Below, piece by piece: positions 5,181 through 7,905 of a stretch of 7,905 nt of DNA. The translations under genes were made by a program, and so were the position numbers. The first letter of the stretch is position 1; every line of letters starts with the position of its first letter. The DNA comes from an uncultured cyanobacterium (GTDB lineage: Bacteria; Cyanobacteriota; Cyanobacteriia; PCC-6307; Cyanobiaceae). The notes beneath the pieces were generated by a model that was not told the origin of the DNA, did not search any database, and was given only the letters and a program-made list of their open reading frames with translations. The stretch covers positions 1 through 7,905 of the forward strand of contig CAIXOZ010000102.1 in the NCBI GenBank assembly GCA_903921295.1, given 5' to 3'.

Positions 5181-6905
5181 GTGGTCGATGTTTTTCTGGA
5201 TCTGCGTCAACCGCAGAGCCATCGCCTCACGGTCCGTCTGCGTCTGCAGCCAAGGCAACGGCAGCTGCGTTTCCGCCTGCCGGCCTGGACTCCCGGCTCC
5301 TATCTGATCCGCGATTACGTCCGTCAGCTCGAGTCGCTGCAGGTGCTTCAGGACGGTGCATCCCTGCCCGTGCGCCGTCTTGAGCCGGCCACCTGGCAGG
5401 TGGAGCTCAGCGGCGAGCAGGCGCTTGAGATCCGCTATGCGGTGATGGCCACCGAACTGACGGTACGCACGGCCCATCTCGACCAGGACCATGGATTCCT
5501 GCCCCTGGCGGCGATCGTGCTGGAGGTGGAAGGGGAGCGTTGGTCAGCCCATACCCTCACGTTCGCCTTGCCGGAGGGTTGGCAGCCTTTCCTCCCGCTC
5601 CCTCGCCTCGAGGATGGTCGCTGGCTGGCACCGGATTTCGATGCCGTCGTCGATGCGCCCCTGGAGGTCGGTCCCCATCGGGCCGAGCACCTCGAGATTC
5701 TCGGTGTCCCCCATCGCTGGGTCAGCTGGGGTGACGGCGTGGAGGCCGACCACTGGTTGCAGCAACGCCACCCCACCCTGTTCAGCGACGTCGCAGCTGT
5801 CTGCGCGGCCAGTTGTCGGCTGCTGGGGGTTCCGAAACCTGCCAGCGACGATTATCTGTTCGTGCTTCACCTCCTGGAGGACGGCTATGGCGGCCTGGAG
5901 CATGACAACGCCAGCGTGCTGGTTTATGGCCGATCAGCGCTGGAGAGTGCGGATGGCTATCGCCGTTTTCTGCAGCTCGTTGCCCACGAGTATCTGCACC
6001 AGTGGAATGTGAGGCGCCTGCGGCCCCGGGAGCTGGCGCCGATCGATTACCACCGTCCCCCGCTCGTTCCCGGGTTGTGGTTTGCCGAGGGGGTGACGAG
6101 CTATCTCGATCAGCTGCTGCCGATCGCCGCCGGTCTCTTTGATCCGGCCAGCCTTCTGACCGACCTGGGCGAGGATCTCAGCCGCTATCGCCTCACCCCG
6201 GGGCGCGGCGTCCAATCCCTGCGGGACAGTGCCACAGAAGCCTGGGTGAAGCTGTACATGGCCGATGCCTATGCGGCCGACAGCCAGGTCAGTTACTACC
6301 TCAAGGGTGCGGTGCTGGCCCTGGTGCTCGATCTGCATCTGAGACGCCATGGCCAGGCCCTGAGTGTGGTCCTGCGGGATCTCTGGCACCGTCTGGGTCG
6401 CTGGGGCCGTGGCTACGGCGAGGACGACCTGATCGCCGCCTTTGCGGCCCAGGCGCCCGATCTGGCCACGTTGCTGCCGCAATGGCTCGGCAGCCTGGTG
6501 GATCCCGATCTTGATGGCTACCTGGCGGATGTGGGCCTGATTCTGCAGTCGGAAGCTGGGACCGATCCCTGGCTCGGTCTGGTGGCCCGCTCTGAAGGAG
6601 CCTCCCTGCTGGCCCAGCGGGTCCATCGCGACGGTCCGGCCGGTTGTGCGGGCCTGATGGTGGGGGATGAGTTGCTGGCGCTCGATGAGCGGCGCCTGCA
6701 CACGCCTGAACAGCTGATCTCCCGCGCCAGGCCTGGGAGCGAGCAGCGTCTGCTGATCGCTCGTCGCGGCACGATCCGGACCCTGGTGCTCCGCCCGCAG
6801 CCTCCGCAACCCAGGCGGTGGCAGTTGCTGGAGGACCCCCAGGCGTCGAGCCCGGCGCTGGAACGCCGTCGCCAATGGTTATCGCTGGAGCCTGCCCCGG
6901 GCTGA
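5181..6905 (+). CDS. M61 family metallopeptidase (glycyl aminopeptidase-like) with C-terminal PDZ domain
   Basis: A predicted zinc peptidase of 574 residues. The order of parts is the M61 one: an all-beta N-terminal domain (about 1-165) with WTPGSYLIRDY (36-46); a thermolysin-like catalytic domain (about 170-450) with YGGLEHDNA (236-244), the zinc motif HEYLHQWN (269-276; His269 and His273 as ligands, Glu270 as general base) and the third ligand Glu303 in WFAEG (300-304), then SYYLKG (371-376); and a PDZ-like domain (about 460-540) with GPAGCAGLMVGDELLALDE (485-503). All metal and catalytic residues are present, so it should be active. Known M61 enzymes release N-terminal Gly or Ala; the substrate here cannot be read from sequence. 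No signal peptide or membrane helix, so probably cytoplasmic. The start is GTG 5181: an in-frame TGA at 5166-5168 (the stop of the preceding gene) excludes anything longer, and no Shine-Dalgarno is seen, which suggests translational coupling with the DUF1257 gene. Confidence 0.93.
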   Translation: MVDVFLDLRQPQSHRLTVRLRLQPRQRQLRFRLPAWTPGSYLIRDYVRQLESLQVLQDGASLPVRRLEPATWQVELSGEQALEIRYAVMATELTVRTAHLDQDHGFLPLAAIVLEVEGERWSAHTLTFALPEGWQPFLPLPRLEDGRWLAPDFDAVVDAPLEVGPHRAEHLEILGVPHRWVSWGDGVEADHWLQQRHPTLFSDVAAVCAASCRLLGVPKPASDDYLFVLHLLEDGYGGLEHDNASVLVYGRSALESADGYRRFLQLVAHEYLHQWNVRRLRPRELAPIDYHRPPLVPGLWFAEGVTSYLDQLLPIAAGLFDPASLLTDLGEDLSRYRLTPGRGVQSLRDSATEAWVKLYMADAYAADSQVSYYLKGAVLALVLDLHLRRHGQALSVVLRDLWHRLGRWGRGYGEDDLIAAFAAQAPDLATLLPQWLGSLVDPDLDGYLADVGLILQSEAGTDPWLGLVARSEGASLLAQRVHRDGPAGCAGLMVGDELLALDERRLHTPEQLISRARPGSEQRLLIARRGTIRTLVLRPQPPQPRRWQLLEDPQASSPALERRRQWLSLEPAPG

Positions 6906-6911
6906 CCAGCA

Positions 6912-6948
6912 CCCTGGCCGTTCTTCCACGTGGTGGGGGGCCAGAGGG
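6912..6948. terminator. hairpin between convergent M61 and membrane-protein genes
   Basis: CCCTGGCC at 6912-6919 pairs with GGCCAGAGGG at 6939-6948, leaving one or two unpaired bases, for about eight base pairs; CCAC/GTGG (6926-6936) may form a small inner stem. It starts seven bases after the M61 stop and ends nine bases from the stop of the opposing gene, so it can act for both. There is no T-tract on either strand, as for the other convergent gap of this window. Confidence 0.35.
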
Positions 6949-6956
6949 CAGAGACT

Positions 6957-7811
6957 TCAGATCAGGGGCGAGATCGGCTTCTGGTGCTGCCCGTAGATCA
7001 GCCCGTGCAATTCAGGATCCTCCATGTGGCGCAGGATCCGGCCGGGGTAGTCGAGCTTGCCGTTGTAAAGGTAGGCGAGGGTGGCCAGGGCTTTCACATC
7101 AGCAGGCCCGGCGCTGAGCTCGGGCGTGCGCTCGATCGGCAGCTCAAGCTTTCTGGTCAGCCTGGCGAACTTGCGCACCAGAACCCTGACGTTCTCATCG
7201 GGATCGAGCAGCTGATCAACGGCGGCATGCTTCTCAGCCTCGCTGGCGTTGCGGCTCAGGCGACCCTGGATCACCAGTTCCTCGAGGCTGATCTGGGCGG
7301 GGCCATGGGTGCTGATCAGGCCGGAGTGGGCCGCAATCGGGAGATGTTCGCCGGGTTTGGCCAGCTGCACCTCCTCGTAGAGAACAGCGGCGACCAACAT
7401 CGGGTTGACCTTCAGGCGCGCACATTCCTGGAGCAGGGTGGGCCGGACTTCCTTGAGCAATCCGAGGGTCTTCCGGCGCAGCGGCCTGAACTGTCCGACG
7501 CCTTCGAAGAACAGCTGGGCCAGGGCTGGCTGGGATCCGTGCACACCGAAGTGACGCTCGAGGATCACCAGCTCCTCCGGAGTGAAGTAGGAGGGCTCTC
7601 GCTGGGAAACGGCGGGAAGGGTTTCGGGGCTGCCTTCCGAGTGGAGAGTCCGCTGGCTCTGACGAAGTGGGCTGTGACTGGCTGGCGGGATCAGCGTCGC
7701 CATCAAGCCCAGCCCGAGGGTGATCAGGCTGAGGGTCGACAGGACGGGGACGGGCCTGGTGCTGGGCCTGTCCAGGGCAGGGAGCTCTGGTTTCCGGTTG
7801 GAGCCTGCCAT
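6957..7811 (-). CDS. membrane-anchored protein of unassigned family, lytic-transglycosylase-like motifs
   Basis: I do not recognise the family by name. From ATG 7811 the product has 284 residues. Residues 1-20 carry Arg and Lys; 21-42 (VPVLSTLSLITLGLGLMATL and on) form one hydrophobic helix, a signal anchor or uncleaved signal peptide, placing the rest outside the cytoplasmic membrane. A Ser/Pro/Gln-rich linker (43-74) leads to a soluble helical part (75-284). This shows three patterns reminiscent of GH23/SLT lysozyme-like enzymes in the right order: a helix end with Glu146-Glu147 (VLYEEVQ) as possible acid, THGPAQIS (168-175) resembling the G-x-x-Q-I motif, and LAYLYNGK (245-252) resembling the AYNAG motif. 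A peptidoglycan-cleaving or binding role is inference only. A TTG at 7850 extends the frame by 13 residues but coincides with a -35-like box, so ATG 7811 is preferred; neither has a convincing ribosome site. The dense antisense frame (6930-7856, plus) lacks any such features. Confidence 0.75.
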   Translation of the reverse strand: MAGSNRKPELPALDRPSTRPVPVLSTLSLITLGLGLMATLIPPASHSPLRQSQRTLHSEGSPETLPAVSQREPSYFTPEELVILERHFGVHGSQPALAQLFFEGVGQFRPLRRKTLGLLKEVRPTLLQECARLKVNPMLVAAVLYEEVQLAKPGEHLPIAAHSGLISTHGPAQISLEELVIQGRLSRNASEAEKHAAVDQLLDPDENVRVLVRKFARLTRKLELPIERTPELSAGPADVKALATLAYLYNGKLDYPGRILRHMEDPELHGLIYGQHQKPISPLI

Positions 7812-7822
7812 CGAACGACTGC

Positions 7823-7850
7823 AGTACAGAGCGCCGGAGAGATCCGTCAA
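7823..7850 (-). promoter_or_regulatory. sigma70-type promoter candidate for the membrane-protein gene
   Basis: The minus strand reads TTGACG (7850-7845), five of six to the -35 consensus, a 16-base spacer, then TGTACT (7828-7823), four of six to the -10 consensus. Transcription would begin roughly five bases before ATG 7811, giving an almost leaderless message, which fits the missing Shine-Dalgarno. The same TTG could be read as a start codon, but its promoter role seems the better explanation. Confidence 0.4.
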
Positions 7851-7905
7851 CTTTAAGCTTCCCCACCGATTTGCTCCCGTACGGGCTACCGCTTGTGTGC
7901 CTGTC
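7851..7905. other. right-edge intergenic stretch with a 10-base palindrome
   Basis: No coding frame or RNA gene can be supported in these 55 bases. They include AAGCTT (7855-7860) and the perfect palindrome CCCGTACGGG (7876-7885), which lies about 26 bases upstream of the proposed -35 box of the membrane-protein gene and might be a binding site for a dimeric regulator or chance. It matches no cyanobacterial operator I know; in particular it does not fit the NtcA pattern GTA-N8-TAC. Confidence 0.2.

Noticed and set aside
4833..5492. Upstream extension of the purN frame by about 220 codons on the minus strand
   Set aside because: The extension runs opposite the DUF1257 gene and the start of the M61 gene, shows no homology-like patterns, and PurN is complete without it.
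5934..6875. Minus-strand open frame (313 codons) opposite the M61 peptidase
   Set aside because: The plus strand carries the intact zinc motif and PDZ domain; the antisense product is Gln/Arg/Gly-rich without motifs.
6930..7856. Plus-strand open frame (308 codons) opposite the membrane-protein gene
   Set aside because: Either strand could be coding by length alone, but only the minus-strand product has a coherent membrane helix, linker and ordered motifs; the plus-strand product looks like the other shadows.

Overview
The window looks like a piece of a cyanobacterial core chromosome, most likely from a GC-rich picocyanobacterium of the Synechococcus/Cyanobium type. The grounds are a fused RibBA with a long C-terminal extension, a Ycf35-type (DUF1257) protein, which is otherwise known mainly from cyanobacteria and plastids, an M61 metallopeptidase with a PDZ domain, high GC with strong third-position G/C, and one HIP1 octamer (GCGATCGC) at 3301. 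I see no transposase, integrase, phage gene, CRISPR array, tRNA or rRNA.

Layout: (1) 1-730, minus, 5'-methylthioadenosine phosphorylase, cut by the left edge; (2) 808-1248, plus, small cyclophilin-type peptidyl-prolyl isomerase; (3) 1346-3016, minus, bifunctional riboflavin enzyme RibBA; (4) 3106-4170, plus, argC; (5) 4161-4817, minus, purN, overlapping argC tail to tail by 10 bases; (6) 4824-5168, plus, Ycf35/DUF1257 protein; (7) 5181-6905, plus, M61 aminopeptidase-like protein with PDZ; (8) 6957-7811, minus, membrane-anchored protein of unknown family with lytic-transglycosylase-like motifs. The last 94 bases hold its probable promoter and little else. No stretch longer than about 100 bases lacks a gene.

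The genes do not form one pathway. They are housekeeping functions: methionine salvage, protein folding, riboflavin, arginine and purine synthesis, proteolysis and perhaps the cell wall. Neighbours are almost strictly alternating in strand. Only the Ycf35 and M61 genes are in tandem (12-base gap, same frame), so they are the only likely operon. PurN and RibBA share a loose metabolic theme, because RibA consumes GTP and PurN works in purine synthesis, but they are not co-transcribed.

No clearly new system is visible. The points most worth a second look are the unassigned membrane protein at the right end, a 14-codon upstream frame whose stop overlaps the GTG start of ribBA (GTGA), the uncharacterised C-terminal region of RibBA, and a Ycf35 protein that seems to lack the usual C-terminal strand.
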